From CAZYWA01 sp964650975 [NCBI: uncultured bacterium] (lineage in GTDB: Bacteria > JADJOY01), in assembly GCA_964650975.1 (NCBI GenBank), contig CAZYWA010000356.1:1-8307 (forward strand): a DNA stretch of 8,307 bases. Reading direction: 5' to 3'. Below are positions 1 to 7,230 of this stretch, one piece after another (positions within the stretch are counted from its first letter, which is position 1; each line of letters begins with the position of its first letter). The notes beneath the pieces were generated by a model. That model did not search any database, had not been told where the DNA came from, and saw only the letters and a list, made by a program, of their open reading frames with translations. Made by a program: the position numbers and the translations under genes.

Positions 1-1120
1 TGGGCGCGCCGCTCGACCATGCGGTCAGATCGGACAGCAGGTTCAGCGCCACGAAAAGCAATACCGCTCCGATCATCGCCGGGCGACGCCGGCGCGCGAG
101 TGCCGCACCCAGCACCACCGCCATCGGCAGGCTACCCGGCAGCAGGTACTGCAGCCGTCCGTAGGGCAGCCAGAAGAGTACCGGTGCGACGAACGCCCAC
201 GGCAGCACGGCGGCCCATGCGGGGTCGAGGTCCGCGGCGGTCTCGTCCCACAGCACCGCGAACACCACGATCGAGCCCACCACGGCCACCGAGAAGAAAT
301 ACGGGATCGAGGCGCCCAGCAGGTGAAGCGCGTGTCCGGGGTTCCCGCCGAGCGCCATCGGGAGCGCCACGGCGACGCCAGCTGCGAGGGCGAGCACCCG
401 CGCGACTCGGGAGCGCGCGCTGGCCCGGCGATCGGCGAGGGCGTGTCCGGCGAGTGTCAGCGCATTCACCGCGGCAACGAGATGGTGACAAACAGCGAGC
501 GCGCAGAGCGCCGCGAGCGCCGCTACTCGCCCGATCGAGGCGTTCCGCACGGTCCACACGTACGCGACGGTCAGCAGTCCGACCAACAGCAGGTGCGCCG
601 CGTACGGCTCGGCCGAGGCACCGTACGAGACGGTGCTCGGTGTGAGGGCGTGAACCAGCGCGGCCGCGGCACCCACTCGCGGCGATGCCGCCGCCCGCCC
701 GACGGCGAACACCAGCGCCAGGCTCGCGAGCGAAAACGCGAGCTGCACCCAGCGGAGCTCGACCTCGCCTGCATTCGGCCAGATCGAGAGGATGCGCGCG
801 TACCCGAGGGCGGCGAGCCACCCGTGCACCGAGCCGCGCAGCGCTAGGGCGGCGCCGCCCCGCTCCAGCACCCGCTGCGCGTCGTGCAGATAGTGCGTCT
901 CGTGGACACTGACCGGAGCGAGTCGCAGCACCGCCACGCGGACCGCGAGCCCCGCGATCGCCGCGACCGCGAGCAGCGCCGGCACGGGAAGCTCGCACAC
1001 GACTCGCGATGCCGCGTTTCCCACGAATTCGAGCCGTGCGCGGATCCAGCCGGCCGCGGCATACGCCGGACGCGTGGACACGATGAGATGAGCCCGTGCC
1101 TCAGCCTTGGCTCGCGGCAT
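1..1120 (-). CDS. Polytopic membrane protein, probable GT-C-type glycosyltransferase (C-terminus cut by window edge)
   Basis: The minus-strand frame stays open from 1120 to the window edge (373 codons visible, no stop). It encodes a very hydrophobic protein with about ten predicted membrane segments, roughly at residues 47-66, 122-142, 146-162, 175-191, 198-222, 238-256, 269-291, 302-319, 325-342 and 348-363. After the first helix comes an extracytoplasmic loop with VSVHETHYLHDAQRVLERGG (70-89). This resembles the first-loop DExxY-type motif of GT39/ArnT/PMT-like GT-C enzymes, which transfer sugars from polyprenyl-phosphate donors; here His replaces the usual Asp. A second acidic site lies in SAEPYA (169-174). 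The ATG at 1120 overlaps the SGNH gene by 20 bp; an in-frame GTG at 1081 would leave a 19-nt gap. Neither start has a good ribosome-binding site. It is the last visible gene of the minus-strand unit. The membrane protein call is firm; the glycosyltransferase role is inferred from topology and motif. Confidence 0.72.
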   Translation of the reverse strand, partial: MPRAKAEARAHLIVSTRPAYAAAGWIRARLEFVGNAASRVVCELPVPALLAVAAIAGLAVRVAVLRLAPVSVHETHYLHDAQRVLERGGAALALRGSVHGWLAALGYARILSIWPNAGEVELRWVQLAFSLASLALVFAVGRAAASPRVGAAAALVHALTPSTVSYGASAEPYAAHLLLVGLLTVAYVWTVRNASIGRVAALAALCALAVCHHLVAAVNALTLAGHALADRRASARSRVARVLALAAGVAVALPMALGGNPGHALHLLGASIPYFFSVAVVGSIVVFAVLWDETAADLDPAWAAVLPWAFVAPVLFWLPYGRLQYLLPGSLPMAVVLGAALARRRRPAMIGAVLLFVALNLLSDLTAWSSGAP

Positions 1121-2423
1121 CGTGCCGCGCGCGGACGCGCTCGATCAGGCCTTGCACGAGACCGGCGCGGTGCAAGCCCTCGGAGAGGGCCCCGGCGAGG
1201 TAGTCGTGGCCGAGGGCGCTCGGATGGCAGTCCTCGGCGGTCGCGCAGAGCGGCAGGTAGCCGTCGGGAGGATCGAGGTGCTCGCGCTCCATGCGCGCCT
1301 CCATCGAGGGCTGCGCGTCGACGTAGTGAACCCTGGGCAGCTTGGCCAGCGCGTAGTGCAGGAACTGGTCCTCGTACGGATTCTGGTTGCTGCGCAGATT
1401 CTGCGCCTGGGGAATCTTGAACACCACCAGCGGGATTCCCATCGCCTGGGTCACCTCGTCCATGTCGCGAATGGAGAGGTAAGCGTAGGTCTCGCCGTCG
1501 GGGATCTCGACGCACGGGCTGGTGAAGTCCCAGAGCTTCCGCAGGTGAGCGAAGGCCGTGCGCGCCCACGAGAAGGGAAGTCCTTGCTCGAAACGGTCGA
1601 GCCCCCCGAGCACGTCCTCGTAGCGGAAGATCGCGCGCCGGTAGCGGTACTCGGCGAAGAGCGCGGTGTGGATCTTGAGCGCGAAGATCGCGCGGCGCAC
1701 CGGACCGGCGCCCCACAGGCTGTCGAACAGGGTCGGGACGGAGACGGCGCAGACGTCCGGATAACGGAACCGGTACTGGAAGAAGTCGAGGCTCGTGTCG
1801 GTGAGGTCGTTCTCGTAGAACCCGTACACCACCAGGTCCGGCTCCAGGTAGGGCTCGACGACGTAGCGGAGCGCCGCGTCGTCCTGCAGCGCCTGGTAGC
1901 CCTCGACGCCGACGTTGGCCACATCGAAGCGCACGTCGGGAGGCGCCTCGGTGGCGAGCATCGCCTCGAGCCGCCCCGAGAACGTGTTCTCGGGCGGACC
2001 GGCCGCGATCCCGTAGGTCATGCTGTCGCCGATCACCACGATGCGCGCCACGTTCGGCGGCTTGGGCACCTCGAAGGGCGTGTCGTGGAAGCCCCACGCG
2101 TTGAGGCCAGGGCGTGGCGGCGAACGCGGATCGAGCTTCTGCGCGTAGCCGAGCGCCGGCAGCAGCGAGCGCACCTTCATGCCCCTCGCCGGTTCCGCGG
2201 TCCACTGGTGGGGCGCGATCTCCCACGGCACTTCGGCGAACGCGAGCCGCCGCAGACGCGCCTCGGTCACCACGGCGAGAGGCGTGAGCACGATCGCGCC
2301 GACGATCGCGAGGAAGAGCCCGTAGCGGACCGCGCGACGGCGCGCGATCGGGCCTAGCTCCCGCTCGACCACGCGGGCGAGACCGGTGAGATCGAAGAGG
2401 TGCGACTTCTGGGTGGCGATCAC
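1101..2423 (-). CDS. Membrane-anchored SGNH/GDSL-like hydrolase or acyltransferase
   Basis: A 440-aa protein with a short cytoplasmic N-terminus, one membrane anchor (about 34-54) and a large extracytoplasmic SGNH domain (about 125-420). Block I is VVIGDSMTYG with nucleophile Ser134, block II is ANVGVEGYQ with Gly172, block III is GFYENDL with Asn205, and the C-terminal block is AEDCHPSALGH with His400. SGNH proteins with one N-terminal anchor, such as the AlgX/AlgJ and OafB groups, hydrolyse or transfer acyl groups on exported polysaccharides; that role is inferred here from neighbours. The canonical DxxH aspartate position is Glu397, with Asp398 beside it. I chose the GTG at 2423 because it overlaps the upstream stop as GTGA and leaves a sensible N-terminus; extension to 2573 would add about 50 residues of Arg/Gly-rich out-of-frame translation of the neighbour. 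No Shine-Dalgarno is visible, so translational coupling is likely. Confidence 0.88.
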   Translation of the reverse strand: MIATQKSHLFDLTGLARVVERELGPIARRRAVRYGLFLAIVGAIVLTPLAVVTEARLRRLAFAEVPWEIAPHQWTAEPARGMKVRSLLPALGYAQKLDPRSPPRPGLNAWGFHDTPFEVPKPPNVARIVVIGDSMTYGIAAGPPENTFSGRLEAMLATEAPPDVRFDVANVGVEGYQALQDDAALRYVVEPYLEPDLVVYGFYENDLTDTSLDFFQYRFRYPDVCAVSVPTLFDSLWGAGPVRRAIFALKIHTALFAEYRYRRAIFRYEDVLGGLDRFEQGLPFSWARTAFAHLRKLWDFTSPCVEIPDGETYAYLSIRDMDEVTQAMGIPLVVFKIPQAQNLRSNQNPYEDQFLHYALAKLPRVHYVDAQPSMEARMEREHLDPPDGYLPLCATAEDCHPSALGHDYLAGALSEGLHRAGLVQGLIERVRARHDAASQG

Positions 2424-2767
2424 GGCCGTCGCGCCAGCGCGGCGAGCGAAGCGAAGCCGATCCTGAGAGAATCGCTGGCGACCAGGGTCGCGAGGAAACC
2501 CACCGTCGCGAGCAGCGCCGAAACCGCGAAGTCGCGCGCACCGCGTCCCCGGAATGCCGCGGCCACGCAGCAACCGAGCAACGCCACCTTCGGCATCAGG
2601 CGCGTGGGCGAGAAGGCGCCGGCCACCACCATGACCCCCATCAGCAGTGCCCCGCCCACGATCGCCGAGCGCCGCATGCGGCGCGAGTCCGCTTCCTCCC
2701 GGAGGATTCGCGGCGCGGCGAGGTTCGGGAACTCTCTTCCCGTCGACTCGATCGGGCCGCTCGGCAC
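2420..2767 (-). CDS. Small membrane protein, three predicted helices, function unknown
   Basis: A 115-aa protein. The N-terminal 30 residues are polar and charged and would be cytoplasmic. Three hydrophobic stretches follow, at about 34-52, 60-72 and 79-98, and the tail ends in LARRP. The stop overlaps the SGNH start by 4 bp and the GTG start lies 2 nt after the stop of the upstream gene, so it is wedged tightly into the operon. An alternative start is the ATG at 2677 (residue 31), preceded by GGGAGGA at a rather long spacing of about 16 nt; that would give an 85-aa protein of helices only. I do not recognise the family. Small helical proteins do occur next to SGNH enzymes in envelope-modification operons (the SxtJ/DUF5989 type is one example), but I see no specific motif linking it to them. 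Its position suggests a partner or anchor for the SGNH protein or the glycosyltransferase. Confidence 0.72.
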   Translation of the reverse strand: MPSGPIESTGREFPNLAAPRILREEADSRRMRRSAIVGGALLMGVMVVAGAFSPTRLMPKVALLGCCVAAAFRGRGARDFAVSALLATVGFLATLVASDSLRIGFASLAALARRP

Positions 2768-2769
2768 GG

Positions 2770-3252
2770 TTACGACCCGTCGCCGGTCATCGGCACCAGG
2801 CCGGTGCCGATCAGGTGCAGACCTTCGGAGAAGGTGCCGTCGGGCGACGCGAAGCCGAAGCCCATGCCGGCGAGAGCGACTCCGAAGCCCGAGGTCGAGC
2901 GGCTCGCGAACCCGCTGAACCCGAGAGCGCGCGGGTCGAGCACCCACGAGCAACCGAGCCGCAGCGCGTTGCTCGCGAGATCCTCGAGCGCCGTGAAGAC
3001 CACCGAGCCGCCGCCGGCCGCCGCGCGATAGCCCTCGCCGCTCACCAGCACCGAGCGGAAGCGCCTCGGGTCGAGGCCCTCGCGCTGCAAGAAGGCGTCG
3101 ATGCCCTCGCCGTGGAGCAGCCGGATCCGGTCGAGCGCGAAGCTCCACGCCGGCAGAGCGAGGTACGGATCGGAGGCCGCCACCTCGGCGACGGCGGCGG
3201 CTTTTCGCGCGCGCGTCAGTGCGAGCTCGAGCCCGAACAATCGAAGCTTCAT
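2770..3252 (-). CDS. Hypothetical 160-aa protein, first gene of the minus-strand unit
   Basis: I do not recognise this protein. It begins MKLRLFGLELALTRARKAAA, without a signal peptide or clear membrane helix. Residues 28-75 look like a helical, charged soluble region, and residues 76-90 (RAAAGGGSVVFTALEDL) may form a Gly-containing strand-helix unit. The C-terminal third is unusually rich in Gly, Phe and Ser (for example GFGVALAGMGFGF at 122-134) and could be membrane-associated or tightly packed. It has one Cys (101). The reading frame is supported by GC-biased third positions and by the spacing to the next gene, 2 nt after its TAA. The start at 3252 is preceded by GGGAG about 13 nt upstream; ATG codons at 3264 and further upstream would add up to 19 residues, the farthest of them extending past the start of the divergent gene. 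Function is unknown; a role with the membrane glycan proteins is only positional inference. Confidence 0.7.
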   Translation of the reverse strand: MKLRLFGLELALTRARKAAAVAEVAASDPYLALPAWSFALDRIRLLHGEGIDAFLQREGLDPRRFRSVLVSGEGYRAAAGGGSVVFTALEDLASNALRLGCSWVLDPRALGFSGFASRSTSGFGVALAGMGFGFASPDGTFSEGLHLIGTGLVPMTGDGS

Positions 3253-3307
3253 GCGGGCTGCCATTCTCCCGCAGTCGCCGGTGGGCGGCAATGCTATAGC
3301 GGTGGCC
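3253..3307. promoter_or_regulatory. Compact divergent control region with GCTATAGC palindrome
   Basis: Only 55 bp separate the divergent starts at 3252 (minus) and 3308 (plus). The region contains the perfect 8-bp palindrome GCTATAGC (3293-3300), the only AT-rich patch in it. On either strand it reads TATAGC, a fair match to a -10 hexamer. For the minus strand this would give a leader of about 35 nt. For the plus strand, transcription would begin about at the ATG itself, so the message would be leaderless or nearly so. I see no convincing -35 box. A promoter must lie in or near this stretch if both units are transcribed from here; the exact assignment is speculative. Confidence 0.35.
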
Positions 3308-5155
3308 ATGCCGGATGGCTCCGCGATTTCGAACGCCGACGAGCGGCGCGTGGCGCGCGCGACCCCCTGGCTCGTCGGACTCGGCGTGGTCGGGGTCTAC
3401 GCGCCGTCGCTGGCGCTCGGCTGGTGGCGCGAGGATTTCCGCTGGCTCTTCGGCCCGCTCCGGTTCCCTCAGCTGCTCTACGAATTCGCGAACCCCGACA
3501 CGCTCGGGCGCTACCGACCGGTCGCCAAGCTGCTCTTCGGCGCGGTGGGCGCGCTGGGTCTCGACGCGCGGGTGCCGTCGCGCGTCGTGTGCCTGGCGCT
3601 GATGACCGCGACCGCGGTCGCGCTCGCGGCGGTGGTGCGCGTCTCGACCGGTCGAGCGCTCGCCGGCTTGCTCGCGGCGCTGGTGTTCCTCTCCAACCAG
3701 CGAATGTTGTGGGTCGGAACGTTCGTGACGTTCTGGGGCGTGCAGCTCTACTTGCTGTTCGCGTGCGTGGCGCTCATGTGCTTCGCACGGGCGATGCGCG
3801 AACGAAGCGCGAGCGCCGCGGCGGGCGCGGCGGTGGCGATGGGGCTCGCGTGCGGATCGTTCGAGCTGGCGCCCAACATCCCGCTGGCACTCGGCGCACT
3901 GGCGGTTTTGCGGGCGGTACGGGTCCGCAACCGACCTCGACTCGCCCGCCCGGCGGTCGCGGCCCTGGCGGTCGGGATCTCGTTGGGCGCCTTTCTGACC
4001 GTGGCGCAGCTGCTGGCGCCCGGACATCCAGCGACGCACGTTCCGGCGCTCGGGCGACTGGGTGCCAACCTCGCGTTCGTCGCGAGTCACGAGTCGGACC
4101 TCTTCCTGCCGGCCGCGATCTCTTGCGTGTTCCTGCTCGCGGTGGGCGCGCGACGCGCGGCAGCGCTCGACTTCACCGCGATCGCGCTGGTGGGGCTGGT
4201 GCCGGGCGCGCTGTTCCCCGCGGCGCCCGACAGCTACATGTTCAGCCTCTCGTACCTGGGCGCCGCGGCGCTCGTGGGAACGGGAGTCGACGAGCTGTTC
4301 CGCCGCGCCCAGGCTCGGATTCCGGCTCGGCTTCGCCGATCCGCGCCGCCGGCGTTCGCGCTGCTCGCGACCGTCGCGCTGGGAATGCTCGGACACTCCG
4401 GCATGACGGCGATGATCGCGAGCGAATGGGACATGCGGGATTCGCGACGGCTGCTCGACAGCCTTGGCGAGACGCAGTGCTTCGGGCACCGTCCCGCCTG
4501 GGTCGCTCCGCTCGGCCTCGACGGCGACGACCGCAAGACCGCGATCACCACCTCCGAAGGCGGCCGCACCCCATTCTCCGAGCTTTGCGGCACACCGGTG
4601 CTGCTCGAGCTCGACCCGACGCGGCTCGCCGAGCCCGAGTGCCGCGACAACGCATTCTTCTTGACGCGCGATGGCAGGCTGATCCCGTGTGCGACGCTCG
4701 CGGCCGATCCGTCCCGGCTCGCGAGCGCGATCGCGTGCGGCGCACCACCCGGAGCGCAGTCGGTCGTTCCAGTCTCCGGCGACTGGACGGAACCGCCGAT
4801 CGCGTGCGTGAGCGTGCTGCGGGGCATGGGCGCGAGCGAGTCGGAGACCCTTGCCTTCGCTCATGGACCGACACTCACTCTCGAGCCGGGCGTGGGTGTG
4901 ACGTTCGCGGGGCACGAGAAGCCGTGGCGGGTCCGGCTCGCGCTGGGCGTGGAGTCCCCTGCAACCAGCGGTTCGCCGCTCAAAATCACGGTCTACGCGG
5001 GCACGAATCCGGTGCAGGCCCTCTCGCTGACGGCGGGCACTCCACCTAGCGAGCTGATGCTCGACGTCGGCGCGGGAAGTCTGCTCAGCGTTCTGGCCGG
5101 ACCGGGCGATGCCGGTGTCACCGCGACGTTACGCGTCGCAGTTTCGGACGGCTGA
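3308..5155 (+). CDS. Large polytopic membrane protein, GT-C-like, with Cys-rich soluble C-terminal domain
   Basis: A 615-aa protein. About eleven or twelve hydrophobic segments cover residues 20-370, including roughly 20-38, 91-111, 140-160, 187-203, 215-236, 264-280, 286-304, 311-326 and 348-368. The first extracytoplasmic loop holds WWREDFRWL (39-47) and GRYRPVAKLLFG (67-78). This matches the layout of bacterial GT-C-like membrane proteins, in which an acidic pair (DD or ED) after helix 1 is followed by a YRP element. Residues 371-615 are soluble and probably periplasmic. They carry six cysteines (391, 427, 445, 461, 477, 500), which could form disulfides, and a beta-rich terminal part (about 520-612). 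The ATG at 3308 is the most natural start; GTG at 3302 would add two residues, and the open frame back to 3101 runs antisense through the divergent gene. The membrane protein call is firm, the glycosyltransferase assignment moderate, and the acceptor unknown. Confidence 0.83.
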   Translation: MPDGSAISNADERRVARATPWLVGLGVVGVYAPSLALGWWREDFRWLFGPLRFPQLLYEFANPDTLGRYRPVAKLLFGAVGALGLDARVPSRVVCLALMTATAVALAAVVRVSTGRALAGLLAALVFLSNQRMLWVGTFVTFWGVQLYLLFACVALMCFARAMRERSASAAAGAAVAMGLACGSFELAPNIPLALGALAVLRAVRVRNRPRLARPAVAALAVGISLGAFLTVAQLLAPGHPATHVPALGRLGANLAFVASHESDLFLPAAISCVFLLAVGARRAAALDFTAIALVGLVPGALFPAAPDSYMFSLSYLGAAALVGTGVDELFRRAQARIPARLRRSAPPAFALLATVALGMLGHSGMTAMIASEWDMRDSRRLLDSLGETQCFGHRPAWVAPLGLDGDDRKTAITTSEGGRTPFSELCGTPVLLELDPTRLAEPECRDNAFFLTRDGRLIPCATLAADPSRLASAIACGAPPGAQSVVPVSGDWTEPPIACVSVLRGMGASESETLAFAHGPTLTLEPGVGVTFAGHEKPWRVRLALGVESPATSGSPLKITVYAGTNPVQALSLTAGTPPSELMLDVGAGSLLSVLAGPGDAGVTATLRVAVSDG

Positions 5156-5163
5156 ATTTCCCG

Positions 5164-5182
5164 GGGGGCTGTTCCAGCCCCC
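5164..5182 (+). terminator. GC-rich hairpin just after the plus-strand membrane-protein gene
   Basis: A perfect 8-bp stem GGGGGCTG/CAGCCCCC with a 3-nt TTC loop begins 9 nt after the TGA of the plus-strand gene. It has no T-tract afterwards, so it is not a canonical intrinsic terminator. It may slow polymerase or protect the 3' end. It is equally stable on both strands, as expected between convergent genes. Confidence 0.45.
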
Positions 5183-5185
5183 TGC

Positions 5186-5208
5186 CCCACGAAACGTGAT
5201 TTCGTGGG
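5186..5208. terminator. Second convergent-region hairpin, 9-bp stem
   Basis: A perfect 9-bp inverted repeat CCCACGAAA/TTTCGTGGG encloses the 5-nt loop CGTGA. It lies 3 nt after the first hairpin, so the two form a tandem stem-loop pair. The A/T-containing centre of the stem gives a short T run on one arm but no T-tract outside it. A bidirectional terminator or mRNA-end structure is the simplest reading. Confidence 0.42.
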
Positions 5209-5241
5209 CCTCACCCCCAAGTCGGCTCACTGCGTTCGCCG

Positions 5242-5257
5242 GGCGCCTCTCGGCGCC
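5242..5257. repeat. Short inverted repeat GGCGCC-TCTC-GGCGCC
   Basis: A 6-bp stem with a tetraloop. The arm GGCGCC is itself a palindrome, so the two copies are both a direct and an inverted repeat. In DNA of this GC content such a short repeat could be chance. It is listed because it sits within the series of stems that fills the convergent gap. Confidence 0.25.
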
Positions 5258-5273
5258 GGCATCGATACGCGAG

Positions 5274-5320
5274 CAGTCGGTTCGGGGTGACAGCGAGTGG
5301 AAGCGCCCCCGAACCGACTG
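5274..5320. repeat. Long perfect inverted repeat, 14-bp arms and 19-nt loop
   Basis: The arms CAGTCGGTTCGGGG (5274-5287) and CCCCGAACCGACTG (5307-5320) are exact reverse complements, separated by 19 nt. A 14-bp perfect match so close together is unlikely to be chance. No T-tract follows on either strand. It could be a bidirectional terminator, a protein-binding operator-like site or one copy of a dispersed palindromic repeat; the window holds no second copy. Confidence 0.5.
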
Positions 5321-5350
5321 ACGGGGGAACTCGTCACACGCACTGCGCGC

Positions 5351-5362
5351 GACCGCGGACGG

Positions 5363-5364
<2 letters not shown>
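5351..5364 (-). terminator. Weak hairpin overlapping the acyl-CoA dehydrogenase stop codon
   Basis: GACCG (5351-5355) and CGGTC (5360-5364) form a 5-bp stem with a 4-nt loop CGGA. It overlaps the TGA (5365-5363) of the minus-strand gene. There is no T-tract. It may contribute to 3'-end formation, but a stem this short could be chance. Confidence 0.18.
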
Positions 5365-7102
<1,738 letters not shown>

Positions 7103-7106
7103 CGCA

Positions 7107-7115
7107 TCACCTCTT
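7107..7115 (-). promoter_or_regulatory. Ribosome-binding site of the acyl-CoA dehydrogenase gene
   Basis: The minus strand reads AAGAGGTGA, a long match to the anti-Shine-Dalgarno sequence, with 4 nt to the ATG at 7102. It is the best Shine-Dalgarno in the window and fixes this start. It contrasts with the coupled genes in the left half, which lack one. Confidence 0.75.
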
Positions 7116-7230
7116 GAAAGCCGTCAGGATCTCGCGCGAATGGCTCGCGTTTGCAGCGGTTCCACGGACCTGCGGCGGCGCCGCTCGGCCCAGTAACCGA
7201 TCGACACCGATCTCACCGGTTGCCATCCAC

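Noticed and set aside
132-998. 288-aa minus-strand frame inside the first membrane protein gene
   Set aside because: Arg/Gly-rich with no hydrophobic segments, while the neighbouring frame gives ten good helices running off the window edge.
1107-2357. 416-aa open frame on the plus strand, antisense to the SGNH gene
   Set aside because: Its Val/Glu/Arg-rich translation is the mirror of a GC-rich gene with a recognisable SGNH fold on the opposite strand. No motif or start signal supports it.
844-2541. 565-aa minus-strand frame overlapping the SGNH gene and the first membrane gene
   Set aside because: Arg-rich frame-shifted translation; both overlapped genes are clear in other frames of the same strand.
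2424-2573. N-terminal extension of the SGNH protein to an ATG at 2573
   Set aside because: The added 50 residues are Arg/Gly-rich out-of-frame reading of the small membrane protein gene. The GTG at 2423 gives a clean GTGA overlap and a normal cytoplasmic tail before the helix.
3101-3307. N-terminal extension of the plus-strand membrane protein to 3101
   Set aside because: It would run through most of the first 150 bases of the divergent gene and add Ser/Ala/Arg-rich residues without a helix; ATG 3308 fits the divergent layout.
2420-4915. 831-aa open frame on the minus strand, spanning the region of the plus-strand membrane protein
   Set aside because: Only its last 115 codons (from 2767) encode a plausible protein. 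The upstream part is Arg/Glu/His-rich low-complexity translation antisense to the 3308-5155 gene, a usual shadow in GC-rich DNA.
2647-5049. 800-aa open frame on the plus strand
   Set aside because: Arg/Gly/Ala-rich with no domain or hydrophobic pattern; it is the out-of-frame shadow of the membrane protein gene, whose own frame has clear helices and motifs.
7135-7149. 5-bp inverted repeat CGCGA-ATGGC-TCGCG between the oxidoreductase and dehydrogenase genes
   Set aside because: Too short to be meaningful in DNA this rich in CG; no T-tract and no conserved context visible.
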